A stretch of 64,000 nt of DNA, taken from positions 1,922,001 to 1,986,000 of the forward strand of contig JAWNGF010000001.1 of the NCBI GenBank assembly GCA_037039685.1, written 5' to 3'. The notes under the pieces are model-generated. The model searched no databases and was not told the origin of the DNA. It saw nothing but the letters and a program-made list of their open reading frames with translations. This DNA is from Ceratobasidium sp. AG-K. Lineage: Eukaryota; Basidiomycota; Agaricomycetes; Cantharellales; Ceratobasidiaceae. Position numbers and translations under genes: made by a program. Numbering within the stretch: position 1 is the stretch's first letter; each line of letters opens with the position of its first letter. Shown one piece after another: positions 34,374 to 45,664 of this stretch.

Positions 34374-35815
34374 GACGGACGTTGGCGAGGGGAGGGGTCG
34401 CTTGAGGAGCTGGGCCAAGACCAAAGGGTTTAAAACGGGAAGTATTGAATTGAGCGAGTGACAGGGGGACGAAAATAGAACCACCAAGCAATTCAAAAAG
34501 TCGGGATAAATCCGAATTATACGAGCGAACGACAAGGGACATTGGCGTTGCTCGCTCCTCAAAAGCCTGCCAGCAAAGGGTCCCCATCAGCCGTGCTTGC
34601 CGATGTCGACGAGAAGCCTCACACCGGGCAGCCAATCGCCGTCTTGCATATACACCGATCAACAACAACCTCGCCTCGGCGCTTCCTTATCTCTAAATTT
34701 ATCCTCAAAATTATCTCGCATAAGGCTTGGGTGTGTGCATACCCGAGCTGAGCTCCCTGTAAAACCTTTCGTCAGGGCCGAGTTTGCGCGTGGAACGGAG
34801 TCTGTGCCGAGCGGAGGACGTGGATCACTACCAAATCGAATCACCCCGGGCAGTGTCGTGAGACTGTCATTGCAATTTGGCTTTCTTTTACCAAATCTAT
34901 GACGACGATGACTGAAAATCGGAAGGATTTTCCGTTCCCCAATATCTCACACGCAGGAACGCGTGTCTTCGGAAAGGTAAACAGGACATATGTACCTGGA
35001 TTGTGCATACAAAGTACAGTTAATTGGGCGCCTCAGTCAAGTTGAACATCTTGACTGCACAGGTACGTAGCTAATTTTACTTGCCAAGCCACTTGATGTA
35101 CAAAGATAGGTCATACACTAGCCAAGCCCGACCTCACCGACCCTGTTCATCAGTAATCAGGTGGATGCGTACAACGTACTGCCATAATAATTCGCTTGCG
35201 CCAAATCTGGACAGCCCAAATGCGCTTGCAGATAATACTCGGACTGAATCCCGTCCGAATCCCACATGATTCAGAATATGTGGCGCCGAGATAAGAGCCC
35301 ACGCGTTGTTTGCCCCGCGCCGGTTGGGATGCAACGAACAATGTACAAGCGCCCATATTCGGACAACACAGGCTCGCCTTGCCGGGAGCACCCTGGATTC
35401 AAGGTGTTTTCTGAGGATCGTGAGGCCGTCGTCGCTGACGGTGGCCCTCCGGTTGTGCGTTCACCATGTGTCTTGGTACCCACTTCAATTCCCTTTGTGG
35501 CCTCGTGGTCGAAGGAACCATCTCTATCAACCAGCTTGCGTCGTTGAGCATGGTATCTAACATGCAACGAGACTCTCGCTACGAAGCAAGCCCGGTTACG
35601 TTGGCGATCTCGTGCAGAAAGGAAGACAACACAGTCAGAGCCTGTCAGATATGAGTGTTGGTCACGTGCGACTAGTGGTAATCTGACCGATTCTCGGGCC
35701 GAAAGGTCAACCAACCGGCGGTTGTTACGTCATTGCTCTCGATCCTCATGTAATTGGAATCATCATTTGCGTCCTTTGAACTCTTGGATCTTACTGCCAC
35801 CCCTCGTGTGACTAG
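34374..35815. other. Large intergenic region, no gene recognised
   Basis: About 1.44 kb between the divergent chitin deacetylase and PAF-acetylhydrolase-like genes. Open frames on both strands (for example 35271-35714 minus, 147 codons) overlap each other and have no family features. No terminal repeats, transposase or tRNA was found. It probably consists of two promoters and UTRs. Confidence 0.4.
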
Positions 35816-37573
35816 ATGCGTCTCCCAGACTACAAGGGCAGTTTTCCTGTCGGCGTCGCGACCTTTACCAGACCTATTCGACCGAGCCACGTATATAGCA
35901 AGGCTCGCCTGGACGGCAAACCTGCTCTTAAACTAGAAGAAATAGCCTATACCGTTTATTATCCTAGCTCCAAGGCTCATGGCCGAAAAAATGTCTACTG
36001 GCTTCCTCGGTGAGCATGATTCTAACCCCGTAGGATGAATGATGCTAAGCCGCGTTAGGCCATTGAATGTAGCGACTGCTGGATGGGCTAAGTTTGCAGG
36101 CAAGAATTATATTAGATGTAAAATTCGGTACTGAACGTGTCTTCCAGGAAGATCCTACTGGCTTCTATGTGAGTCTAGGTTGGCTAGGCCACAATCCCGC
36201 GCGCTCAACGCTTGTCTTCAGGGCCATTTGTAAATTTCCTCGCACGTTTTATCCGGGTATGTAAACAGCAATTTTGAATATTCTCGTGGTTGTTCAATTT
36301 GCTCTACTAGCTTCCCGCTCATGCAGACGCCCCACTTAAACCATACGTGAAGCCGACCTCCAAAGATCATGATTCAAATTCTTCCTCTGAAACACTCACT
36401 GGGTCTGGTGACAAATGGCCGCTGGTAATATTCTCTCATGGTGAGCTAGTTCATGTACAATTTAGATGTGTGTTAATAGCGATACTTCAATTTCAGGGTT
36501 GGCTGGGGGCCGTTATACCTATAGGTTTGTCCATTGTGCTCGTGCAATCCCATGCAAACTCTTATTATGCATTTCCGCTAGTGATTATTGTGGTCGACTT
36601 GCTGCTCAAGGAATGGTCGTACTCGCGCTTGAGCATCGGGACGGGAGTGGCCCATTTGTTATGCCAGTTGACGAGGAGACAGGTAAACCCACGACGAAAT
36701 TGTACCTACAGGCCAACGAGCTGGAGTGAGTTGTATATTTACTTAAGCCAGGGCTACGCGACTTATGGTATAGTTGGGAGGATGGAACGCCAGAAGGCAA
36801 ATTACCCCTTCGAGTTGATCAGCTCAGATTCCGAATCCGGGAAATATACGAAGCCTTTGCGTCATTCAAGGATATTGTGCGTGGCAACCGGGGCGACACC
36901 GTATCAATGGACAAATTTTCCGAGTGGGACAGCTTCAAAGATAAAGTTGACTGTTCAAAAGTGTTGCTGACTGGGCATTCATTTGGAGGTGCTACGTCGG
37001 TATGAATGTCGTTTATCTATTACGCGAACAACTTTTAATCTGCGATTGATTTATCTAGCTATCTCTGTTGGCGAACCAGCCGCCCCAGGGGCACACACAA
37101 TTGCCTCTCGAGAAGGTGGTTTTGCTCGACCCCTGGATAGAACCCCTTCCTCTTCCCGGCACACTTCCCGTCGCATACAAGACACGACCTTCCCTTCTTA
37201 TCATGAATAGCGAGGGGTTTACTCTGTGGAAGGATCACTTTGAAATGCTTGAACAACTAGTCAGGGATTGGAGAAAGTCGGGAGATGAGTGCGCCTCGCT
37301 GGTCACCATAGGTATGTACTTGTACCAATGCATGGGCTCCCGTTAACCCCTGTTATAGCCCGCTCTCAGCATCACTTTTATTCCGACTTTGCTACGTTTG
37401 TGCCATTTGGTCAGACAAAGCCTTTGGCACTGGGGGTTTTGAATACCGCGCATAAGCTAACTATGGCATTCATCCAAGGAAACCTTGCTGTCGAGCTTAA
37501 AGGAAAAAGTAAGATGGAGTTGAGCCAGTTCCAGGCAAGGACAAATATGGTGAAGGCAAACGGAGGCTTGTAG
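35816..37573 (+). CDS. Platelet-activating-factor acetylhydrolase-like phospholipase A2 (group VII/VIII type)
   Basis: Serine hydrolase related to plasma/intracellular PAF acetylhydrolase II, which cleaves sn-2 acyl chains from oxidised or short-chain phospholipids. The start MRLPDYKGSFPVGVATFTRP at 35816 matches the N-terminal region of the family (G-x-x-P-V-G). Then come WPLVIFSHG with LAGGRYTY (oxyanion region) and MVVLALEHRDGSGPF. The catalytic triad is VLLTGHSFGGATS (Ser), VVLLDPWIEPL (Asp) and SQHHFYSDF (His). The protein ends FQARTNMVKANGGL at 37573. There are several introns, two of them in the region 36010-36340, where exon edges are uncertain. No signal peptide was seen, so it is probably intracellular. 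It is tandem with the glutaminyl-tRNA synthetase gene without obvious functional connection. Confidence 0.85.
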
Positions 37574-37895
37574 GACAACCCGGGGAGGTCATAGTCCACT
37601 GATCTTGCGGGTATGAAAGGATGTACAGACTCGTGATATACTACCACAACTAATAGGATTTGATTCGATTACTGTAGAGTGGCTTCTGGGTGGCTAATCT
37701 TGTAAGCGCCGACTAGACCCTTGATCATCCCAATTGAGCAAATCATGTCGATCTCGACTAACTTGACTAGTGCTTGACAATCACTTGACTCATTTACAGT
37801 GCCACCGTACTACAGAGCCCTCTTGAATAGATATCTTGGTCCGGCGAACCCACACAAGACTACCACCACCTACGAAGTTTTCTTGACTAGACACC
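37574..37895. promoter_or_regulatory. Upstream region of glutaminyl-tRNA synthetase gene
   Basis: A 322 bp region between two plus-strand genes. Several copies of TGACTAG/TTGACTA (about 37756-37790 and 37882-37889) are noted, with no known meaning to me. No TATA box was seen. Confidence 0.3.
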
Positions 37896-40721
37896 ATGCC
37901 TCCAAAGTTCGATCCCAACGATCCAGCCGTTGCTGAACTTATCAGCCAGTTCCAGTCCATAGGCCTCTCGTCGAGCAAAGCTACCGAGGCTGCGCGAGGT
38001 CCCAAGACCGCCGCATCGCTCAAAGAGCTTATCCAGGGCCACGATCTCGCAAGCAAGGGTTTGGACGAGAAGCAAGGTACACTCGTAGCGTCACTCGCGA
38101 CCCAGGGCGCCAAGCTGGGACCGGCCGAGAAGACGTACGCGGTAAACGCCATTGTAGATAAGAGACTCAAGAGTGGAGAGCAGCTCTCTGGTGAGACGCA
38201 AATGTTATTTAGGTAGAGTGGCGGGAACTAATATTTGTCAAGTATAGCTGCCGTCAAGTACCTGGGTACACACCACCCACCTATCGACGATGCAGAGTTT
38301 GACAAGGAGTGCGGTGTCGGTGCGTCTAAGCATTGGTTTGTTGTGTGCGTGACACTTACATATGAGTTGACAGGTATTGAGCTCTCGCTGAGTGATATCA
38401 CTGCCCGTGTGGATGCGTACCTGTCATCCAAGGCGCCCGCGAGTTGGTCGGCTCTCAGCGGTGCAATTGGCGATCTCAAATCAACCGATCTGCGATGGGC
38501 GAGCCCACTTGATGTCAAGAATGCCGTCGATAGTGCATTTACAAAGCTATTTGGTAGCAAAGAAGAAGCGAAAGCCAAGGTGAATCCCAATTTATGCTCT
38601 AATCCAAGTGTCACTGACACCCTTGATAGGCTGCAGCAGGCGGCAAGGAGGCGAAGAAGCCCGCAGCGGCGGCGTCCAACCCGACAGGCGAATCTGCCCC
38701 TGCTGCTGCTCCACCCGAGCGGGTCGTGTTTGAGGAGGGCTTTTTGAAAGCGCTACACAAACCAGGCGAGAACCCACAGATCGATCCCAAGTTGCGCGAA
38801 CAGCATTTGGCTGCGACGGGCGGGTGTGTGTTTACACGGTTCCCTCCCGAGCCAAACGGCTTCTTGCATATCGGCCACTCCAAGGCGATTTTTGTCAATT
38901 TCGGATACGCGGCGCATCACAATGGCAAATGCTACCTCCGATACGACGATACGAACCCAGAGGCAGAAGAGGCAATCTACTTTGAGAGCATTTTGGAGAC
39001 TGTGCGCTGGCTCGGATACGAGCCGTACAAGATCACATATTCGAGCGACTATTTCCAAGAGTTGTACGATCTCGCGGTGAAACTGATCGAGGTGGACGGA
39101 GCGTACATATGTCATTGCACCGGTAAGATTCGCCAACACATGTCCAACACGCGTCGCTGATCTATATTCGGGCAGCCGAAGAAATCAAGGCAAACCGAGG
39201 CGGGGAAGAGAGAGGTCCGCGCAAGGCATGCGTGCACAGGGCCCGACCGATTTCAGAGTCGCTGGCGGAATTTGCGAAAATGAAGAACGGGGAATACAAA
39301 CCTGGAGAGGCCATCTTGCGCATGAAGCAGGATCTCGAGGACGGGAACCCACAGATGTGGGACCTCATTGCGTATCGCACGTTGCATGCCCCGCATCACC
39401 GCACGGGGACCCAGTGGTGCATATACCCCACATATGATTTCACGCACTGCTTGGTCGATAGCTTTGAGAACATCTCGTGAGTGGATCGGCGCGAATCATT
39501 ACGCGTGCTGATCGTTGGTCATTATTTAGTCATTCATTGTGCACAACCGAGTTTATCCTCTCGCGCGTGTCGTACGAATGGCTGTGCGATGCGGTCAAGG
39601 TGTACAAGCCCAGGCAGTCCGAGTATGGACGATTGAATCTGCAGGGTACGATCATGTCGAAGCGCAAGCTGCTCAAGCTCGTGACCAAGGGCTATGTCGG
39701 AGGATGGGATGACCCTCGTCTGTACACCCTTGTTGCCTTGCGAAGGCGTGGCGTCCCCCCGGGTGCGATCTTATCATTTGTTGGCAATCTGGGTGTCTCG
39801 ACCGCGACGACCAACATCGAACTCGTCAAGTTTGAACAGACCGTGCGGCAATATCTGGAGAACACGGTTCCGCGGTTGCTCATGGTTCTCAAGCCGCTCA
39901 AGGTGACAATCGAGAACCTGGCTGATGACTATGTGCAATTCATTGAAAAGCCGCTGCACCCCAAAGTTGCGTCGCTCGGCTCGAGCCGAATTCCATTCAC
40001 CAAGCACGTCTATATCGATGCAGACGACTTTAGGACCGAAGATTCGAAGGACTATTTCCGACTTGCGCCCAACAAGACCGTGGGGCTGTTCCAGGCGCCG
40101 CACCCGATTACATGCGTGTCGTACAAGACGGATCCGTCGGGTGCTGTGACGGAGCTTGTGTGCAGACTCGAAGATGGATCCGACGGCAAGCCCGTGCCCA
40201 AACCCAAAGCCTGGATCCAGTGGGTCGCGGACCACGCGCCCTCGGGAAGCCCGGTAGTCATTGACGAAACACGCATCTTCCATTCGCTGTTCAAGAGCGA
40301 CAATCCCGCCGCGACCGACGACTTTTTGGCCGACATTAACCCACACAGCTTGGACGTGATCAAGGGTGCAATGGTCGAACTTGGATTTTGGGCGCTCGCG
40401 AAGCGGGCCATGTCGGATGCGCTCAAAGAGAGCCGAGCGCGGACTGCCAAGGCGCTCGCGAGCCAGTCGGTGGGCCAGGGCGTGGGTTCGGGAGCAGCTG
40501 GCCACAATGACACGCCTATGCCGACGGCCGAACAGTTGATCGGAAACGAAGTGGTGCGGTTCCAGGGACTGCGGGTTGCATACTTTGCGTTGGACAAGGA
40601 CGCCCAGGTGGGGTGTTTCAACGAGGGCGATGACGTGACGCCGGGGCGCAGAGAGGGCGACCGTCTAGTGCTAAACCGGATTGTGAGTCTGAAAGAGGAT
40701 GCGGGGAAGAAGGCTGCCTAG
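37896..40721 (+). CDS. GLN4: Glutaminyl-tRNA synthetase, cytosolic
   Basis: Class I aminoacyl-tRNA synthetase charging tRNA-Gln. The N-terminal eukaryote-specific RNA-binding domain starts [20 protein letters not shown]. Two introns near 38191-38375 link it to [20 protein letters not shown]. An Ala/Pro-rich linker follows. The catalytic domain has the HIGH motif in [20 protein letters not shown] and [20 protein letters not shown]. The KMSKS equivalent is [10 protein letters not shown]. Introns at about 39125 (in CHCT-AEEIK) and 39476 ([11 protein letters not shown]) restore the frame. The C-terminal anticodon-binding barrels occupy the last 230 residues, ending [15 protein letters not shown]. 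All expected domains are present and the length of about 830 residues is normal. Confidence 0.95.
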
Positions 40722-41204
40722 GGCGGATTGGGAGATAATTAGTGAAATTGAGTTTTATGGATGGTGTGTTGTGGTGTGTGAATGTCTGGGCATCATCTGG
40801 ACCACAATGAGAGCCCAAACAGTCGTAAAGTGATCGCGGGACACAGCCACCACGTGGAGCCTCGTATTGTCTTTCGGCGCTTACATGTTGGCTGCTCGAG
40901 GCAGAGGCGGGTCGAGTTTTGTTGAGACGACACCTGCCTTGTGTGGAGTTCATGCATCAGACACCTGCCAAAAGTCTAAACCATCAAGTGTCACGACGGC
41001 CCGAGTTTATAATAGCCAAGTGTTGCGAGATAGGGACAATTGCAAGACATGAATAGGAGATCGAGAGTTGATTTTGAAATCGATCAGCTTCAAGCCCTCA
41101 TTGACCACATGAAATTCAATGAGACTATGACCGCCATCAGCGCCATTGTCTCGCAAGTAGAGTCTTAAGGTCGGACAGCAATCGTCTGTTCATCAACTCT
41201 CATC
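40722..41204. other. Intergenic region before the F-box/hydrophobic-tail gene
   Basis: A 483 bp region between two plus-strand genes. It contains a TTTATAATA element at about 41005-41013 and, downstream of it, a 39-codon reading frame described separately. Confidence 0.4.
41049..41168 (+). CDS. Short 39-residue reading frame, possible uORF or upstream exon
   Basis: ATG at 41049 and TAA at 41166-41168 enclose a 39-residue hydrophilic peptide with a helical look (DFEIDQLQALIDHMKFNETM). It sits between a TATA-like element (about 41005) and the F-box gene start at 41205, so if the TATA is used the frame lies in the 5' leader. It could be a regulatory upstream ORF, a small independent protein, or chance. 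No family is recognised. Confidence 0.25.
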   Translation: MNRRSRVDFEIDQLQALIDHMKFNETMTAISAIVSQVES

Positions 41205-42591
41205 ATGACCCTCTTGAGACTACCCGACGAGCTCCTGCACCAGGTTGCGCTGTACTTTGAGGGCTCGGACGTTGCCAGCTATGCGTCGACATGCCGTGCG
41301 ACTAGGGCATCTGCGCGATCTCTCCTGTTCCGGACACTGACTGTCGCATCGGTTTCCAAACTCGAATCACTTTCAAACGCAGACGCGGCGATCCTGGGCT
41401 ACATGAGGTAAGTGCTCCGACTTTAGCAATACCCAAGCTCATTGGCGTAGGCATTTTAATATTCGCCTCGAGTACGACTTTTTCGAGGCGTTTGCGGCAG
41501 CGTGTGATTCCACGGCGTTCCCACATTCCACTGCGCTCCGACACCAGTCGCTGCTTCCCGCATTGGCGCATATTCTGCTCAGTGCACCCCAGCTCGGGTC
41601 GCTCCGAGTCCAGATCCCCGAATCCGCAGACTCGTGCGCAAGTGCATGGCCCCAGCTGCTGCGACTCAATACCCAAGGCGTTGCCCTCGGCCCCGCGCTC
41701 GCCCGCGTCCTACCCCAGAACATTACATTTCCCAACCTCCGTCTATTGCATCTCGACGGCATTTCCCACCTCGGGTCGCTCGTGCGCATGACACCAAACA
41801 TCATCAGTCTGTCGGCCCACATGTGCGAGGGATTCTCGGAACAAGCCTGCCGCGAACTCGTCGACTCGGTGTTGCCGCTCGCACCCCGCCTCGAGGAGCT
41901 CGCATTTGACCCGTTTAGCTTGCACTTTGGGTCGGACCTCAATGTGCCCAAGGCGATTACCGCAGCTGCCCCGCACCTCGAGACGCTTGACTTGCGCTCG
42001 CGCGCGTTTGACTATAGCTCAGGACGAACCGAGTGGCGCACCATGGACAGGATTGTGAGTCGTTTTTTCGAGTCAGGGGCTGGAATTAACGTTGTGTAGG
42101 ATCCCCTCGATTGTGTCCCGTCTGGCTCGAAACTGAAAGAGCTGCATTTGCCGTTTGCTCCGTCTGTGGTCGAGACTTCGGCGCTTGATCCCCACAAGGC
42201 ACACATGCTCGACGACCGTGCGCGCGAGACCGAGTTTGTCGCGACTCTGCAGCTCGCGAGCGCTTCACCTATGCAAAAGGTGTCGTGGTTACGAGCTGAT
42301 GGTGACGAACCTGTCGAGTATGTGATCGAGCGTGACGAAGAGGGCATTCCTGTGCACATCACGGTGCTCGGCGCCACCCCGATCGAACAAGCCCCGGTGT
42401 CGGATCCGCAATCGGCTGCCGGTCTGTGCGGGTTGGCCACTATGCTTGCCAACGTGGCGTCCAATACTGTATTCCACGCTGCAGTCGTCATGTGGATGGC
42501 GGCTGACTCGACCGCACTGCAATTCACGGCGATCCCTGCGCTACTAGCCACCGGAGTTGCGTTCGGCCTTGCGTCCCGTGTGCGCGCGTAA
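41205..42591 (+). CDS. F-box-like protein with C-terminal hydrophobic segments
   Basis: Three exons encode about 430 residues. The start MTLLRLPDELLHQVALYFEG has the F-box pattern L-P-x-E-L-L-x-x-[VI], and SYASTCRATRASARSLLFRT is its second helix. The first intron lies after position 41408 and the second around 42055-42100; both restore a single frame. The middle is Leu-rich and LRR-like (NLRLLHLDGISHLGSLVRMT, APRLEELAFDPFSL, PHLETLDLRS). The last 60 residues are hydrophobic: GLCGLATMLANVASNTVFHA, AVVMWMAADSTALQF and AIPALLATGVAFGLASRVRA. They look like two or three membrane helices, unusual for an F-box protein. It could be anchored to a membrane. The substrate is unknown. A second F-box gene in the window (27694-28977) lacks this tail. 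Confidence 0.72.
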
Positions 42592-43008
42592 TTCGCTTCT
42601 ACCTTCGTGACTCGTTTCCTCGTTTATTCATTCCTTCATTCGGCGTCTCCTCATTGTATCACCATTCGCATCCCGGATTATCATTATTCACACTGTTTCA
42701 CTATCATTCACTTTTGGATACCTTTATGACACTTATGGCTTTTACGTATGAATACATCTCCGATGGTCGCACATTGGCGTTGCCTGTTTTGATCTGAAAT
42801 GAGTGTATGCAGGGCGTCGTCGCTAGGGTCAATGACGCAGCAGAGAGCGCGGATTCGGCGATTGACTGGTGCCTAGAATCAGCGAAATGTCGAGTCTGAA
42901 ACCCATGAAAAATTCATATGACAAACAGGAGCTCCATACATAATAAGCGCTGAGAGGGAGGGCAACACATGATAGATCCCCCTCTGTTCCCCACGTCGAT
43001 ACCTTGTA
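42592..43008. other. Intergenic region
   Basis: About 415 bp. It begins with a run of TCATT/TTCATTC repeats (about 42625-42715) in the 3' flank of the F-box gene. No gene is seen. Confidence 0.35.
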
Positions 43009-45270
43009 ATGAGTCTGCAGCAATTGGCGTGCAGATGTCTTAATATCACGATAACGAGTACGACGGCGATTGCGCCTGTGAAGCGAGCGCCGGTGCAGTT
43101 TGAGCGGATTCATGTGGGCGACGATGGGATAAAAGTGGTGAGTCGGTTGTGAGCACATTGGATGTCGCCAACCCGAGCAGGCCCACAGCCAACTTTTGCT
43201 ACGACGACGACATGCGGCGGACAGTGTGCAGTGGAACACGGTGTCGTGTCTGCTGTGCCGGACAGTCGTGTACCGAGTTGCGAGCGACGTACCGGGCGAG
43301 CTGCAACTGCGCGGAGGCCTAGTAGCGCCGCCCGACGACAGCGATGGCGAGGTGCTGCGGGGGCGCGACGGCTTCATCGAAGTCAACGTCGGCTCGGACG
43401 GTTGTCTGGTGAGTTTCACACACACGCCGCGAACAACTCTAAGTGGTTCCAGGATGACAAGGCGATATCTGCCGCGACACACTCGGACCGGTTCAGCGAC
43501 ACGTTTGGGCTGCTGCTGCCTGTCGTGCCCAAGCCAGCGCCCCTGTCTGGCCCCAGCACGCCCCAGCGCCCGTCGTCGCCCCACTCGCGCCCAATGCTTC
43601 CCACGCTGCCCCCGCTCTTCCATCCCCCGCCCTATTCGCCTTCGCACCCGGTCTTTGTTAGGTTGTCCAAAACCGCCAGTGCCACCTCGGCCCGCTTCCG
43701 CGCCCAGGCAGAGCGCGAAATTGAAGCATTTGTCGAGTCTCAAGCCGCCAAGGTCCTCGAGCAGGAACGCCACCTCCGCGGACAGGTTGAGCTCATCTGG
43801 TCGCGCTGGAGAGAGAGCTGGAAGCACGAAACCGACTCTTCGCCCGCAGAGCCCTCGGTGCTTGCGACTCATGCTGGGGCTGTTGCCGTCCCGGTGCGCG
43901 AGTTTAGTCCGACTGCGCCAGCTGCTGTGCCCGCCCAACGCCCGTCGAGCTCGACCGGACCCTCGATGCTGTCCCAGTCGCTCCGCCAATCGCACTTTGT
44001 CCCGCCACCCCAATCGGCCCCTGCTCCGGCTTCACCCCAGCTTCCCGTCTCGGCCAATGGCGTAAGGAACCCACTTGACGATTCGTTTGCGATCTCTGCG
44101 TCGTTCCAAATACGGACAGGTGATGCGCTCCGTGCACATGAATCTGCCAAGGAGGCAGAGGAGCGCCGGCGCAAGCGGCTCAGCAGCAGATCCAACCCGC
44201 CCCCTCCGGTCGTCCCCGAGGAATCCATCCCAGAAGAGGACGCACATGTGTCTCGAAACGGTGTGGCCGAGGGAAAGCGCAAGGTGACGTTTCAGGCTGA
44301 TGTCAAGGAAGAAGATGGCGGGTCCCAGCCGGTATCCCGAAAGCCTGATGATGGCGAGCAGACGGGAACACGTGAGGCAATTTAGGCTATTCGTTGGATG
44401 GGATTGGCTAACGAGTTGTAGCTATTTTGTTTGATATCGACGACGAGCCTAATCCGGATCCTTCTCCGACTGATAAACAACAGACCCCGTCCGAAGAGCC
44501 GACTACCCCACGAGCCCGAGCCAAGGCTAAATCAAAGGCGCGTCCTGATCCTCCCAAGATTGGGAACAAGGCCCCGGTTCCAGCCCTGCTCACCGTCAAT
44601 CTCGGACCTTCCCCGAGTCCGGCCAAACCCAAATCCCCCAAGTCTGCGCCCGAGAGCCCCAAGACGCGAACAGCCAAGCCCGGCGAGGAAAAGCTGCGCG
44701 AACTCGTCGCTGCAGATTACCCCTCGCATCGCGCAGCCTGGAAACCCAACGGCAAGGGCTGGGGCTTGTTTGACGGCGGTAAGACTGCCGATTCCGATGC
44801 GGTGTCGATTGCGAGCGAAGAGTCTAACGGTGCGCGCACACGACGCACACGGGGTTGTGAGCTCATGTCCAATGTGTATATGCGCAGGTTCCAAGTGGCA
44901 CAATCCTTCACAATTTGCTACCTCGCTTCCGGTCAGGATTGCTGCTGGCCCATTGGCCGACACTGAACGAGAACCCAAGTCGAGTTTACCCAACGAGGCG
45001 GGCGAGACGGTCCCTGTTTTCCGGGCTGAGCAAACACCACGACAGACGCGCGAACGAACGTACGCGATGCGCGACCTGGCTCGCTCCATGGACCCTGGTC
45101 CGGTGCTCGAGCTACAAGCCGCAGAAGACGCTACTGACGAAACAGACGAGGACGAGGATGAAGACTTGGAGCTGAGCAAAGCTGAACGAATCAGGCGACG
45201 GACGATGAGGATCGTCCAGCGTCAATCGGGTGTTCCCGACGCAGGAATGTGGCGTAGCATTGCTTCCTGA
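43009..45270 (+). CDS. Unknown ~700-residue protein with N-terminal Cys pattern and disordered tail
   Basis: I do not recognise a family. Likely exons are 43009-43137, 43181-43408, 43453-44371, 44422 to about 44857, and about 44889-45270. The first 115 residues form the only folded-looking part: MSLQQLACRCLNITI has C-x-C, then about 60 residues later VQWNTVSCLLCRTVVYRV has C-x-x-C, a spacing suggestive of a zinc site. A charged, probably coiled-coil segment follows (AEREIEAFVESQAAKVLEQE). The remaining residues are Pro/Ser-rich and acidic (ATDETDEDEDEDLELS) with a basic end (KAERIRRRTMRIVQ). High Pro and Ser content and compositional bias imply disorder. The first intron choice (43138-43180) was made because it is the one that keeps frame with a strong donor. 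Confidence 0.6.
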
Positions 45271-45664
45271 GCCAGTCAAGGTTGAGATATTTTTTTGTAT
45301 TTTGATAAGGGATAGTTGATGCAAGTGCTCTATGAACGAACTCTTGGTGTGTTGATCATTGTAACTGTAATCTACTGTAACCGGATCGCCTCCAATCTGT
45401 CTTACGCATGGTGCAATTGTACAATTGTCTAATTTATATTTGTACATACTTCAAATAGGATCCGTATCCACGGCTAGCGCTATCCGCGACGCGTGTCGAG
45501 ATGCGCAGTCGTTCTAATCCATCTGATCGAGTTATTACCGGTGTACAGGCGGTCCAATAGCGCAATGCTATCTATGATGTGTCGGGCAGAAGTCAAGATT
45601 TACAAGTGCTGGGTACTAGTTTCTATGACGAGAGAGCATATAGACAGATCGGAAAAAAAGAGTA
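45271..45664. other. Convergent 3' flanks
   Basis: About 395 bp between convergent stop codons, with AT-rich runs near 45290-45300 and 45410-45450. No gene is seen. Confidence 0.35.

Noticed and set aside
35134..35714. Open frames of 85-147 codons in the 1.4-kb gap before the PAF-acetylhydrolase-like gene
   Set aside because: They overlap on opposite strands and have no domain features; the DNA looks like promoter/UTR sequence.
39774..40505. Minus-strand open frame (243 codons) opposite glutaminyl-tRNA synthetase
   Set aside because: Antisense shadow of a well-conserved catalytic and anticodon-binding region.
42829..44013. Long minus-strand open frame (394 codons) opposite the Cys-head protein gene
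   Set aside because: Composition is Arg/Gly/Ser/His-rich noise mirroring the Pro/Ser-rich coding strand; it crosses introns of the plus-strand gene and has no domain.
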